Assembly (NCBI GenBank): GCA_000715685.1
Contig: KL569463.1
Coordinates: 9,816 to 17,729, forward strand
Length of the DNA stretch: 7,914 nucleotides
From: Streptomyces lilacinus
Lineage (GTDB): Bacteria > Actinomycetota > Actinomycetes > Streptomycetales > Streptomycetaceae
Direction of reading: 5' to 3'
The translations under genes and the position numbers were made by a program. This document shows, in pieces, positions 1 to 6,419 of this stretch. The notes beneath the pieces were generated by a model, which saw nothing but the letters and a program-made list of their open reading frames with translations, had not been told where the DNA came from and did not search any database. Positions within the stretch are counted from its first letter, which is position 1, and each line of letters begins with the position of its first letter.

Positions 1-24
1 GTCCTCAAACGCCGGACGGGCTGG
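1..24. repeat. Streptomyces dispersed intergenic repeat, half copy
   Basis: The stretch starts GTCCTCAAACGCCGGACGGG and continues CTGG. I recognise this from memory as a very common intergenic sequence in Streptomyces chromosomes, usually one arm of a palindrome whose other arm ends in GGCGTTTGAGGAC. Only one full arm is inside the window; a degenerate second arm lies at 37-46. Its position at base 1 fits a contig that broke at a repeat. The repeat identity is recalled, not searched. Confidence 0.6.
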
Positions 25-46
25 ATTTCCCTCCCACCCGTTCGGC
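11..46. terminator. stem-loop, possible terminator of the upstream gene
   Basis: GCCGGACGGG (11-20) can pair with CCCGTTCGGC (37-46) over 10 bp with one G-U pair, leaving a 16-nt loop. It lies upstream of the first gene and would suit transcription termination of whatever precedes the window. There is no T-tract, which is normal for actinomycete terminators but makes the call tentative. Confidence 0.4.
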
Positions 47-90
47 CCACCGGCTGTCTTGACGCGGCAGCGTCCGGGTACCCGGAATCC

Positions 91-525
91 ATGCGCACTG
101 AGCATCTGGATCTCGCCCTGCCGCCCTGGGTCGGCGGTGTCGCCCCGTTCATCGTGGGGCTGGCCGTCTGTGTCCTGCTGATCCTCGCCTTCTTCTTCGG
201 GCAGCGGTGGCGGGACCGGGAGCCCCCGCCGCCGGCCCAGCCGCAGCGTCGTCAGGGCTCCTGGCAGACGCGGGCGGAGCACGAGCGGGGGCCGAGCACG
301 CCGGACCACGGGCCGGGGCACAACGACGGCGAGGACCAGGCCGTCGGCTACGTCGTCCAGCACCACGAGTCGGACCAGCTGGAGCCCGAGGCCAACGGCG
401 AGCGCGTCCTGCCGCACGAGATCAGGAACCCGGGCGCCCACCCCGAGGAGCCGTCCGAGGAGCGCAAGAAGTGGCACCCCGGCAGCAGCGGGTCCTTCGG
501 CAGCGGCGGCGCCAAGGGACCCTAG
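91..525 (+). CDS. DUF6479-type small membrane-anchored protein
   Basis: A 144-residue protein of unknown function. The sequence shows a short N-terminus, one hydrophobic membrane segment at about residues 16-37 (VAPFIVGLAVCVLLILAFFF), a basic stop-transfer RWRDR, then a long hydrophilic tail rich in Pro, Glu, His and Gly. The tail carries HxPGHNDGEDQAVGY-like and PHEIRNPGAHPEE stretches and ends in GSSGSFGSGG. This architecture matches the Streptomyces DUF6479 family as I remember it. Topology is probably a single-pass protein with a disordered cytoplasmic tail, but orientation is inferred. ATG 91 is the only plausible start, since no in-frame start lies just upstream. It has no good Shine-Dalgarno sequence, so translation may be leaderless or weak; a TTGACG at 59-64 could be a -35 box. 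The stop is 13 nt before the P450 start, so the two may be co-transcribed. Confidence 0.75.
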   Translation: MRTEHLDLALPPWVGGVAPFIVGLAVCVLLILAFFFGQRWRDREPPPPAQPQRRQGSWQTRAEHERGPSTPDHGPGHNDGEDQAVGYVVQHHESDQLEPEANGERVLPHEIRNPGAHPEEPSEERKKWHPGSSGSFGSGGAKGP

Positions 526-538
526 GTAGCGTCGGGGC

Positions 539-1804
539 GTGCACGAGAATCACACGCCCCCCGCGACGCCCCCCGCCCCGCCCCTGTTCACCTGGGAATT
601 CGCCGCCGACCCCTACCCGGCGTACGCCTGGCTGCGCGAGCACGCCCCCGTGCACCGCACCGCCCTGCCCAGCGGCGTCGAGGCCTGGCTGGTGACGCGC
701 TACGCCGACGCCCGCCAGGCGCTGGCCGACCAGCGGCTGTCGAAGAACCCCGTGCACCACTCCGAGAACGCCCACGGCAAGGGCAAGGTCGGCATCCCCG
801 GCGAGCGCAGCGCCAACCTGATGACCCACCTGCTCAACATCGACCCGCCGGACCACACGCGGCTGCGCCGCCTGGTCTCCAAGGCGTTCACCCCGCGCCG
901 GGTCGCCGAGTTCGCCCCGCGCGTGCAGGAGCTGACGGACCAGCTCATCGACGCCTTCGCGGACAGGGGGGAGGCGGACCTCATCCACGAGTTCGCCTTC
1001 CCGCTCCCCATCTACGCGATCTGCGACATGCTCGGCGTCCCCCGGGAGGACCAGGACGACTTCCGTGACTGGGCGGGCATGATGATCCGCCACGGCGGGG
1101 GACCGCGCGGCGGCGTGGCGCGGTCGGTGAAGAAGATGCGGACCTATCTCGCGGAGCTGATCCACCGAAAGCGGGAGGATCTCGGTGATGACCTCATTTC
1201 GGGACTGATCAGGGCGAGCGACCACGGCGAGCACCTCACCGAGAACGAGGCCGCGGCCATGGCCTTCATTCTGTTGTTTGCCGGTTTTGAAACAACTGTG
1301 AACCTGATCGGTAACGGAACCTACGCCCTGCTGCGCCATCCGGAGCAGCGCGAGCGGCTCCAGCGCGCCCTCGCCGAGGGGGACGAGGGGCTGCTCGCCA
1401 CCGGGGTCGAGGAACTGCTGCGCTACGACGGCCCGGTGGAGCTCGCCACCTGGCGTTTCGCCACTCAGGACCTGGTCATCGGGGGGCAGCGCGTCGCCGA
1501 GGGCGACCCCGTTCTCGTCGTGCTCGCGGCCGCCGACCGCGACCCCGAACGGTTCGCCGAACCCGACACGTTGGACCTGTCCCGGCGTGACAACCAGCAC
1601 CTGGGGTACGGGCACGGCATCCACTACTGTCTGGGCGCGCCCCTGGCCCGCCTGGAGGGTCAGACCGCCCTGGCCACCCTGCTGCGGCGGCTTCCCGACC
1701 TCCGTCTCGCCGTGGATCCGGAGGAGTTGAGATGGCGTGGCGGGCTGATTATGCGTGGATTGCGCACCTTGCCCGTGGAGTTCACGGCGCCCCCGCGTCC
1801 GTAA
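539..1804 (+). CDS. cytochrome P450, CYP107-like
   Basis: A complete 421-residue soluble bacterial haem monooxygenase, of normal family length. Visible landmarks in order are the N-terminal FAADPYPAYAWLRE; HTRLRRLVSKAF of the C helix (about 108-119); the I-helix oxygen-activation motif AGFETT (248-253); the K-helix E292-L-L-R295; DPERF (335-339); and the haem loop YGHGIHYCLG with the thiolate ligand Cys364. It would need a ferredoxin and reductase, neither of which is encoded nearby. The substrate cannot be told from sequence. Start is GTG 539: no other in-frame start precedes the conserved N-terminal region, and an AGGT at 524-527 overlapping the upstream stop is the only spaced Shine-Dalgarno candidate. 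By position next to the rpf and eno genes it resembles the S. coelicolor CYP107U P450 that I recall being linked to sporulation and antibiotic production; that orthology is inference. Codon use turns AT-rich around the I helix. Confidence 0.93.
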   Translation: MHENHTPPATPPAPPLFTWEFAADPYPAYAWLREHAPVHRTALPSGVEAWLVTRYADARQALADQRLSKNPVHHSENAHGKGKVGIPGERSANLMTHLLNIDPPDHTRLRRLVSKAFTPRRVAEFAPRVQELTDQLIDAFADRGEADLIHEFAFPLPIYAICDMLGVPREDQDDFRDWAGMMIRHGGGPRGGVARSVKKMRTYLAELIHRKREDLGDDLISGLIRASDHGEHLTENEAAAMAFILLFAGFETTVNLIGNGTYALLRHPEQRERLQRALAEGDEGLLATGVEELLRYDGPVELATWRFATQDLVIGGQRVAEGDPVLVVLAAADRDPERFAEPDTLDLSRRDNQHLGYGHGIHYCLGAPLARLEGQTALATLLRRLPDLRLAVDPEELRWRGGLIMRGLRTLPVEFTAPPRP

Positions 1805-1806
1805 GC

Positions 1807-1874
1807 GGTCCCGAGCCGTTTAAACCTTAATCCCAGCGTGACCTGCGCTACACCGGCTTGTGACTCTCGGGACC
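1807..1874. repeat. 9-bp inverted repeat spanning the rpf1 promoter
   Basis: GGTCCCGAG (1807-1815) and CTCGGGACC (1866-1874) are perfect reverse complements 50 nt apart. The left arm sits just after the P450 stop and the right arm lies in the spacer of the proposed promoter at 1858-1886. It could be a loose terminator stem or a two-site operator; chance pairing in GC-rich DNA is also possible. An 8-bp palindrome GTTTAAAC (1818-1825) lies between the arms. Confidence 0.35.
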
Positions 1875-1886
1875 CGTCGCTATCTT
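1858..1886 (+). promoter_or_regulatory. promoter of the first rpf gene
   Basis: TTGTGA (1858-1863) and TATCTT (1881-1886) are separated by 17 nt, a good match to the housekeeping (HrdB-type) -35/-10 pattern. Transcription would begin near 1893, giving a short leader of about 33 nt without room for a riboswitch. The prediction is by eye. Confidence 0.55.
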
Positions 1887-1912
1887 CAACGACCACATCA
1901 CGCCCCCAACGC

Positions 1913-1918
1913 GAGAGG
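1913..1918 (+). promoter_or_regulatory. ribosome binding site fixing the rpf1 start at 1926
   Basis: GAGAGG at 1913-1918 lies 7 nt before ATG 1926. This is a proper Shine-Dalgarno spacing. It shows that translation is meant to begin at 1926, in the frame that encodes a normal basic n-region, and not at GTG 1993, which opens the downstream frame. Confidence 0.7.
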
Positions 1919-1925
1919 TCATCAC

Positions 1926-2994
1926 ATGCGCTCCGGGACCGGGAGACATCGCCGCCCCCGCCAGATACCCGCCGCTGTCGTCCTGGCTGGGGGTGACGGG
2001 CGCCAGCGTGGCCATGCCGCTGATCGCCGCCACCTCCGCCTCCGCGGCCGACGCGGACACCTGGGACAGGGTCGCCCAGTGCGAGAGCGGGGGGATGTGG
2101 AGCTCCAACCAGGGCAACGGCTTCTACGGCGGCCTGCAGATGACGCAGGCGATGTGGGAGCAGAACGGCGGCACCGCGTTCGCGCCGCGGCCGGACCTCG
2201 CCACCCGGGCCCAGCAGATCACCGTCGCCGACCGCATCGCCATGGACGCCGACCAGGGCCCGGGCATCTGGCACAGCTGCGCCACCAAGACGGGCCTCTC
2301 GCGCAGCGACCAGAAGCCCGTCGTGGACCCCGGCGGGACCGCGACCCCCGCGCCGGAGCCGACCCGCGAGCACAAGCCGGAGGGCAAGCCCGAGCGCGAG
2401 CCGGAGCACACGACCGAGCCCACGCGGGGGACCACGCCGACCTCGCCGGCCACCCCGACGCCGGGTCAGCCCGCGCCGGACGCCTCGAAGTCGCCCTCCC
2501 CGACGGACTCGGCGAAGCTCCCGTCCGATCCCGCGACCGGCACGCCGGGCACGGGCAAGCACCGCAAGGACCCGTCGACCGACCCCTCGTCGAGCCCGAC
2601 GAACATTCCGACGCTCCCGGCCGGCACGCCCTCGAGCACCCCGTCCGGCGCCACTGGCACCACGCCCGCGCCGTCCGGTACGCCCTCCGGCGCGCCCTCG
2701 GCGGACGACACCGGCGCAAGCGCCGACACGGGCACGGGCACCGGCACCGGCAAGCACCGCGCCGACACGCCGCGTTCCGACGACGAGACCCAGCGCCCCT
2801 CGCGCGGCGACGCCCGTACGGACCTCCCGGCCGCGAACGACTACACCGTGCGCCCGGGTGACAACCTGTCAGTCATCGCCGAGCAGCATTCGGTCAAGGG
2901 TGGCTGGCAGACGCTCTATCAGAAGAACGAAAAGGTGGTCGGATCCGATCCGGACCTCATCCACCCCGGTCAGCGCCTGGTTGTCCGTCAATAA
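1926..2994 (+). CDS. Rpf-family muralytic enzyme with LysM, frameshifted signal peptide
   Basis: A secreted resuscitation-promoting-factor-type peptidoglycan hydrolase. From ATG 1926 the protein begins MRSGTGRHRRPRQIPAAVVLAG, a basic n-region plus start of a hydrophobic core. It then leaves frame at a run of five G (1989-1993) and continues, from GTG 1993, as VTGASVAMPLIAATSASA followed by the mature domain. Removing one G restores a 355-residue precursor. Numbered from 1993, the Rpf domain covers about 20-101, with catalytic Glu31 in QCESGG and Cys30/Cys96 likely disulphide-bonded. Residues about 105-280 form a Pro/Thr/Ser/Gly linker with two GTGKHR units, and a C-terminal LysM (about 282-333) holds YTVRPGDNL and HPGQRLVV. 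Rpf domains cleave glycan strands to promote germination and growth. As read, the 1993 start would give a signal peptide with no positive n-region, so export is doubtful. The cause may be an assembly error or a real inactivating mutation. The paralogue at 3439 supports the intended frame. Confidence 0.88.
1989..1993 (+). other. +1 frameshift at G5 run in the signal peptide
   Basis: GGGGG occurs where four G are expected. With five, GTC CTG GCT GGG GGT GAC reads VLAGGD; with four it reads VLAGVTG, which matches TLAGVTGAAVAAPL at residues 17-30 of the paralogous Rpf protein encoded from 3439. This is direct evidence, within the window, that one G is extra relative to the functional frame. Confidence 0.85.
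2728..2751 (+). repeat. hexanucleotide tandem repeat in the rpf1 linker
   Basis: Two ACGGGC units followed by two ACCGGC units, 24 bp in total, encode Thr-Gly four times in the low-complexity linker just before a KHR motif. Such a tract can change length by replication slippage without changing frame, so linker length may vary between strains. Confidence 0.7.
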
Positions 2995-3004
2995 CCGGCC
3001 GGTT
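2993..3004. repeat. 12-bp perfect palindrome over the rpf1 stop codon
   Basis: AACCGGCCGGTT is self-complementary and includes the last two bases of the TAA stop (2992-2994). As RNA it has no proper loop, so it is unlikely to be an efficient terminator by itself. A further weak hairpin follows, with GAGAC (3034-3038) pairing GTCTC (3043-3047) around ATGG. Confidence 0.5.
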
Positions 3005-3096
3005 GGGGCCGAATGTCCGTTCCAGTCGAAAGTGAGACATGGGTCTCGTTGGCGGAGCGTCGGACGGCTTCGATCCATTTGCATAGCACCATGTCC

Positions 3097-3127
3097 TACC
3101 TGCGGAAACAGCAAGTTTCCGCCGGTA
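3097..3127. terminator. strong hairpin, probable rpf1 terminator
   Basis: TACC (3097-3100) plus GCGGAAAC (3102-3109) pair with GTTTCCGC (3115-3122) plus GGTA (3124-3127). This makes a 12-bp stem with one internal T/C mismatch and a 5-nt AGCAA loop. It lies about 100 nt after the first rpf stop and about 30 nt before the proposed promoter of the second rpf gene, the expected place for a terminator insulating the two. There is no T-run, and it could instead be a small dispersed inverted repeat. Confidence 0.55.
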
Positions 3128-3158
3128 TCCACAGGTGGTGGTGGCTGAAAAGTGGGGT

Positions 3159-3187
3159 TTGAACCCGCCGCCCGCCTGTGTTTAACG
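3159..3187 (+). promoter_or_regulatory. promoter of the riboswitch-rpf2 transcript
   Basis: TTGAAC (3159-3164) with TTAACG (3182-3187) at 17-nt spacing, or TTTAAC (3181-3186) at 16 nt, gives a plausible housekeeping-type promoter. Transcription would start near 3193, just upstream of the riboswitch fold, leaving a leader of about 245 nt. The -35 sits in GGGTT-TG-AACCC (3156-3166), a small inverted repeat that could be an operator. Confidence 0.45.
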
Positions 3188-3220
3188 TCGTCACCGCTCG
3201 CCACCGCGAGCACCACGGTC

Positions 3221-3424
3221 GCCACGCCGAATCCTGCCGGCGGCCGGGGGAGTCGTCGCGCAAGCGCCGTAGGCAGGAGCGGGGGAACCAAGGTAAGTCG
3301 CCGGAACGGTCCGACGGCCCAGCGGGGTCGGGGGAGCGGGACGGCTCGGGGTGAAGCCCGGTGTTCGCACCGGGCCGGGCGAACTCACAGCCCGAACCCG
3401 ACAGCTCACCTCGTAGGCGTCGGT
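3221..3424 (+). ncRNA. ydaO/yuaA-type cyclic di-AMP riboswitch
   Basis: The untranslated leader carries the hallmarks of the ydaO/yuaA aptamer. The outer helix P1 is ACGCC (3224-3228) with GGCGT (3416-3420). A perfect 6-bp helix pairs CCTGCC (3233-3238) with GGCAGG (3272-3277). Conserved segments are GGAGCGGGGGAACCAA (3276-3291), GGGGTGAA (3348-3355) and CCCGAACCCGACAGC with CTCACCTCGTAGGCGT (3391-3420). A variable hairpin of 8 perfect pairs capped by TTCG (3356-3363/3368-3375) sits between them. This class binds c-di-AMP and usually lowers expression when bound; in actinomycetes it is known upstream of cell-wall hydrolase genes, as here. A small hairpin GCTCG/CGAGC (3196-3200/3207-3211) precedes it. 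Confidence 0.92.
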
Positions 3425-3436
3425 GAGGAAACCGAC
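3419..3436 (+). promoter_or_regulatory. hairpin carrying the rpf2 Shine-Dalgarno sequence in its loop
   Basis: GTCGGT (3419-3424) and ACCGAC (3431-3436) pair perfectly around the six-base loop GAGGAA (3425-3430), which is the ribosome binding site for ATG 3439. The left arm shares bases 3419-3420 with riboswitch helix P1, and 3422-3424 could extend P1 by pairing with 3221-3223. Helix P1 and this hairpin therefore compete. That suggests a link between ligand binding and access to the ribosome binding site; the direction of control cannot be read from sequence. Confidence 0.6.
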
Positions 3437-3438
3437 TT

Positions 3439-4191
3439 ATGTCCAAGGGCAAGCACCGTCGTCCGTCCAAGGCCGTCCGCATCGTCACGCTCGCCGGCGT
3501 CACCGGCGCAGCGGTCGCAGCCCCTCTGATGGTCGCGACCTCCGCCCACGCCGCCTCCGTCGACACCTGGGACAAGGTCGCCCAGTGCGAGGCCAGCGGC
3601 AAGTGGAACATGAACAACAGCAACGGCTACTACGGTGGCCTGCAGTTCACCAACGAGTCCTGGGCGGCAGCGGGCGGCACCAAGTACGCCCCGCGTGCCG
3701 ACCTCGCCTCCAAGTCCCAGCAGATCGCCACCGCCGAGCGGCTCCTCGCCATGCAGGGCCCGGGCGCCTGGGGCTGCGCCGGCGAGGCCGGCCTGACCTC
3801 CGGCGGGGCGAAGGCCGACGTCGACACGTCCGACTCCGGCAGCTCCTCCTCGAAGAAGTCCCACAAGTCGTCCTCCTCCGGTCGTGTCTCCGGCAAGAGC
3901 CACGCCGACCGTGCCGAGCGCCCGAGCGCGCCCAAGCACGTCGCCCAGGAGGCCGACGACGACGCCGACGAGGCTCCGGCGCCGAAGCAGTCCGCCCCGA
4001 AGCAGCAGTCCGCGCCGAAGACGGTCAAGCAGGGCGACGGCGAGTACCGGGTCGAGGAGGGCGACACCCTGGGCACCATCGCCCAGGCGCAGAAGGTCAA
4101 GGGCGGCTGGGAGCGGCTGTACCAGCTCAACAAGAACGTCATCGACAACGCCGACCTGATCTTCCCGGGTCAGCAGCTGCACCTCAGCTGA
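3439..4191 (+). CDS. Rpf-family muralytic enzyme with C-terminal LysM
   Basis: A complete 250-residue secreted protein. It has a basic n-region (KGKHRRPSKAVR), a hydrophobic core LAGVTGAAVAAPLMVATS and a signal peptidase I site after AHA (residue 38). The Rpf catalytic domain covers about 41-119, with Glu51 in QCEASGKW as the expected catalytic acid, Cys50/Cys113 as a likely disulphide, and YYGGLQF lining the cleft. A Ser/Lys, then Ala/Pro/Lys-rich linker (about 125-200) follows. The C-terminal LysM (about 202-249, YRVEEGDTL to FPGQQLHL) binds the glycan chain. It should cleave peptidoglycan outside the membrane during germination and growth. ATG 3439 is set by GAGGAA at 3425-3430 and by the signal peptide. 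Expression is very likely governed by the c-di-AMP riboswitch just upstream. It is a paralogue of the neighbouring product, with a much shorter linker, and unlike that gene it is intact. Confidence 0.95.
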   Translation: MSKGKHRRPSKAVRIVTLAGVTGAAVAAPLMVATSAHAASVDTWDKVAQCEASGKWNMNNSNGYYGGLQFTNESWAAAGGTKYAPRADLASKSQQIATAERLLAMQGPGAWGCAGEAGLTSGGAKADVDTSDSGSSSSKKSHKSSSSGRVSGKSHADRAERPSAPKHVAQEADDDADEAPAPKQSAPKQQSAPKTVKQGDGEYRVEEGDTLGTIAQAQKVKGGWERLYQLNKNVIDNADLIFPGQQLHLS

Positions 4192-4193
4192 CC

Positions 4194-4232
4194 GCACCCC
4201 GGGGCCGAGCACCCCGGGCCGGCAGCACCCCG
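4194..4232. repeat. three GCACCCCG copies after rpf2
   Basis: GCACCCCG recurs at 4194-4201, 4209-4216 and 4225-4232, spaced 15 and 16 nt apart, directly after the stop codon of the second rpf gene. No function is evident. The repeat ends where the first downstream hairpin begins. Confidence 0.5.
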
Positions 4233-4248
4233 AGCGGCACGGCCGCTC
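4232..4248. terminator. short hairpin preceding the main rpf2 terminator
   Basis: GAGCGGC (4232-4238) pairs perfectly with GCCGCTC (4242-4248) around a 3-nt loop. It stands 12 nt before the much longer hairpin at 4261 and may form a tandem terminator with it or act as a transcript-end stabiliser. Confidence 0.4.
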
Positions 4249-4260
4249 ATGCGCGGGACC

Positions 4261-4316
4261 GCCCCGCTCCGATGCGCCTTCCCCCCGAGCCGCATCGGAG
4301 CGGGGCTCCGTGCTTT
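4261..4316 (+). terminator. strong intrinsic terminator between rpf2 and eno
   Basis: GCCCCGCTCCGATGCG (4261-4276) and CGCATCGGAGCGGGGC (4291-4306) form a perfect 16-bp stem with a 14-nt loop. A TTTT follows at 4313-4316. This is the clearest terminator in the window and separates the riboswitch-controlled rpf unit from eno. Confidence 0.88.
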
Positions 4317-4416
4317 TCGCCCGAACGCACCGGTCATTCGTCCCGTGATCTCGGCTTTTGTGCCAATTTTCAGCCCGGTGCGGGGTCCAAGGGCAGGTGG
4401 AGGCTCCGGGGCCCGT

Positions 4417-5792
<1,376 letters not shown>

Positions 5793-5799
5793 CAGTCTC

Positions 5800-5844
5800 C
5801 GTACGTCCCCGGCCGCGGTCCCGTACCGTGTCCGGGGACGTACG
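5800..5844 (+). terminator. terminator of eno
   Basis: CGTACGTCCCCGG (5800-5812) and CCGGGGACGTACG (5832-5844) pair perfectly over 13 bp with a 19-nt loop. It lies 58 nt after the eno stop. There is no T-run, but the stem is long and stable. It could also be a protein-binding palindrome acting on the next gene, since a TACGTT at 5841-5846 overlaps its right arm and could serve as a -10 box. Confidence 0.75.
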
Positions 5845-5886
5845 TTCGTAGCGGACTTTCGACTCGGACTCACCTGGGGAGGCGAC

Positions 5887-6357
5887 GTGGGCGCGGACCG
5901 GTTCTCCACCGCGACCAGGCTCAAGGCGCTCGGCACGGCGCTCGTGCAGGGCCCCGCCGCGGCCCGGGTCTACCGCGCCCGGCCGCCGCGCCGCTCCCGG
6001 CTGACCGGCCGGGCGGCGCTGCTGGCGCTCGTCGTCTGCTCGCTCGTCGTCGCGCTCGCCTATCCCATGCGCCAGTGGGTCACCCAGCGCTCGGACATCG
6101 CCGACCAGCGGCGGCAGACCGAGCGCGCGCGGGAGCAGGTCAAGCGGCTGCACGACGAGAAGGCCCGGCTGGAGGACCCGGCGTACGTCGAGCAGCTGGC
6201 GCGCGAGCACCTCCACTACGTACGCCCCGGCGAGACCGGCTACAGCGTGGTCGACGGCAGCGCCGCCGACGGGCGCCACAAGGACGAGGGCGCGGCCGAC
6301 CGCCCCTGGTACAGCAACCTCTTCGACGACGTGGACGCCTCCGACGGCCACCGCTGA
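5887..6357 (+). CDS. septum formation initiator family protein (DivIC/FtsB-like)
   Basis: A 156-residue single-pass membrane protein of the DivIC/FtsB family, which joins FtsL/FtsQ-type proteins in the division complex. The sequence shows a basic cytoplasmic N-terminus (about 1-43, many Arg), a transmembrane segment at about 44-60 (ALLALVVCSLVVALAYP), and a coiled coil at about 66-96 with heptad-spaced hydrophobics. The family C-terminal motif DPAYVEQLAREHLHYVRPGE (97-116) comes next, followed by an acidic tail. The N-terminal extension is longer than in E. coli FtsB, as is usual in actinomycetes. Start is GTG 5887, with GGGAGG at 5877-5882 only 4 nt before it; no better in-frame start is seen. 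The eno-DivIC-DUF501-Ppx order is, as I recall, conserved in Actinobacteria. In Streptomyces it would act mainly in sporulation septation. Confidence 0.93.
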   Translation: MGADRFSTATRLKALGTALVQGPAAARVYRARPPRRSRLTGRAALLALVVCSLVVALAYPMRQWVTQRSDIADQRRQTERAREQVKRLHDEKARLEDPAYVEQLAREHLHYVRPGETGYSVVDGSAADGRHKDEGAADRPWYSNLFDDVDASDGHR

Positions 6358-6363
6358 GTCGAT

Positions 6364-6385
6364 CCCCGCGACTTCCCCGCGACTT
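6364..6385. repeat. 11-bp perfect tandem duplication upstream of the DUF501 gene
   Basis: CCCCGCGACTT at 6364-6374 is repeated immediately at 6375-6385, in the 62-nt gap between the DivIC-like and DUF501 genes. It is probably a simple slippage duplication; no promoter or terminator is obvious in this gap. Confidence 0.65.
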
Positions 6386-6419
6386 CATCGACAGACCGAC
6401 GACGAGTACGAGCGAGCAC

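Noticed and set aside
422..1624. 400-codon - strand open frame under the P450
   Set aside because: It is the mirror of a P450 with all motifs intact; the composition is typical of an antisense shadow.
1805..1925. Possible riboswitch upstream of the first rpf gene
   Set aside because: I looked for the ydaO hallmarks and other known folds. The interval is only 121 nt, the predicted leader about 33 nt, and none of the conserved segments is present.
1985..2000. Programmed ribosomal frameshift in rpf1
   Set aside because: I see no stop codon at the shift site or stimulator structure that would support programming; an indel error or mutation explains it more simply.
1660..2861. Long Arg/Gly/Ala-rich open frames on both strands across the first rpf gene
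   Set aside because: These follow from the repetitive GC-rich linker. Only the short segment 1926-1992 of the + strand frame is meaningful, as the original signal-peptide start.
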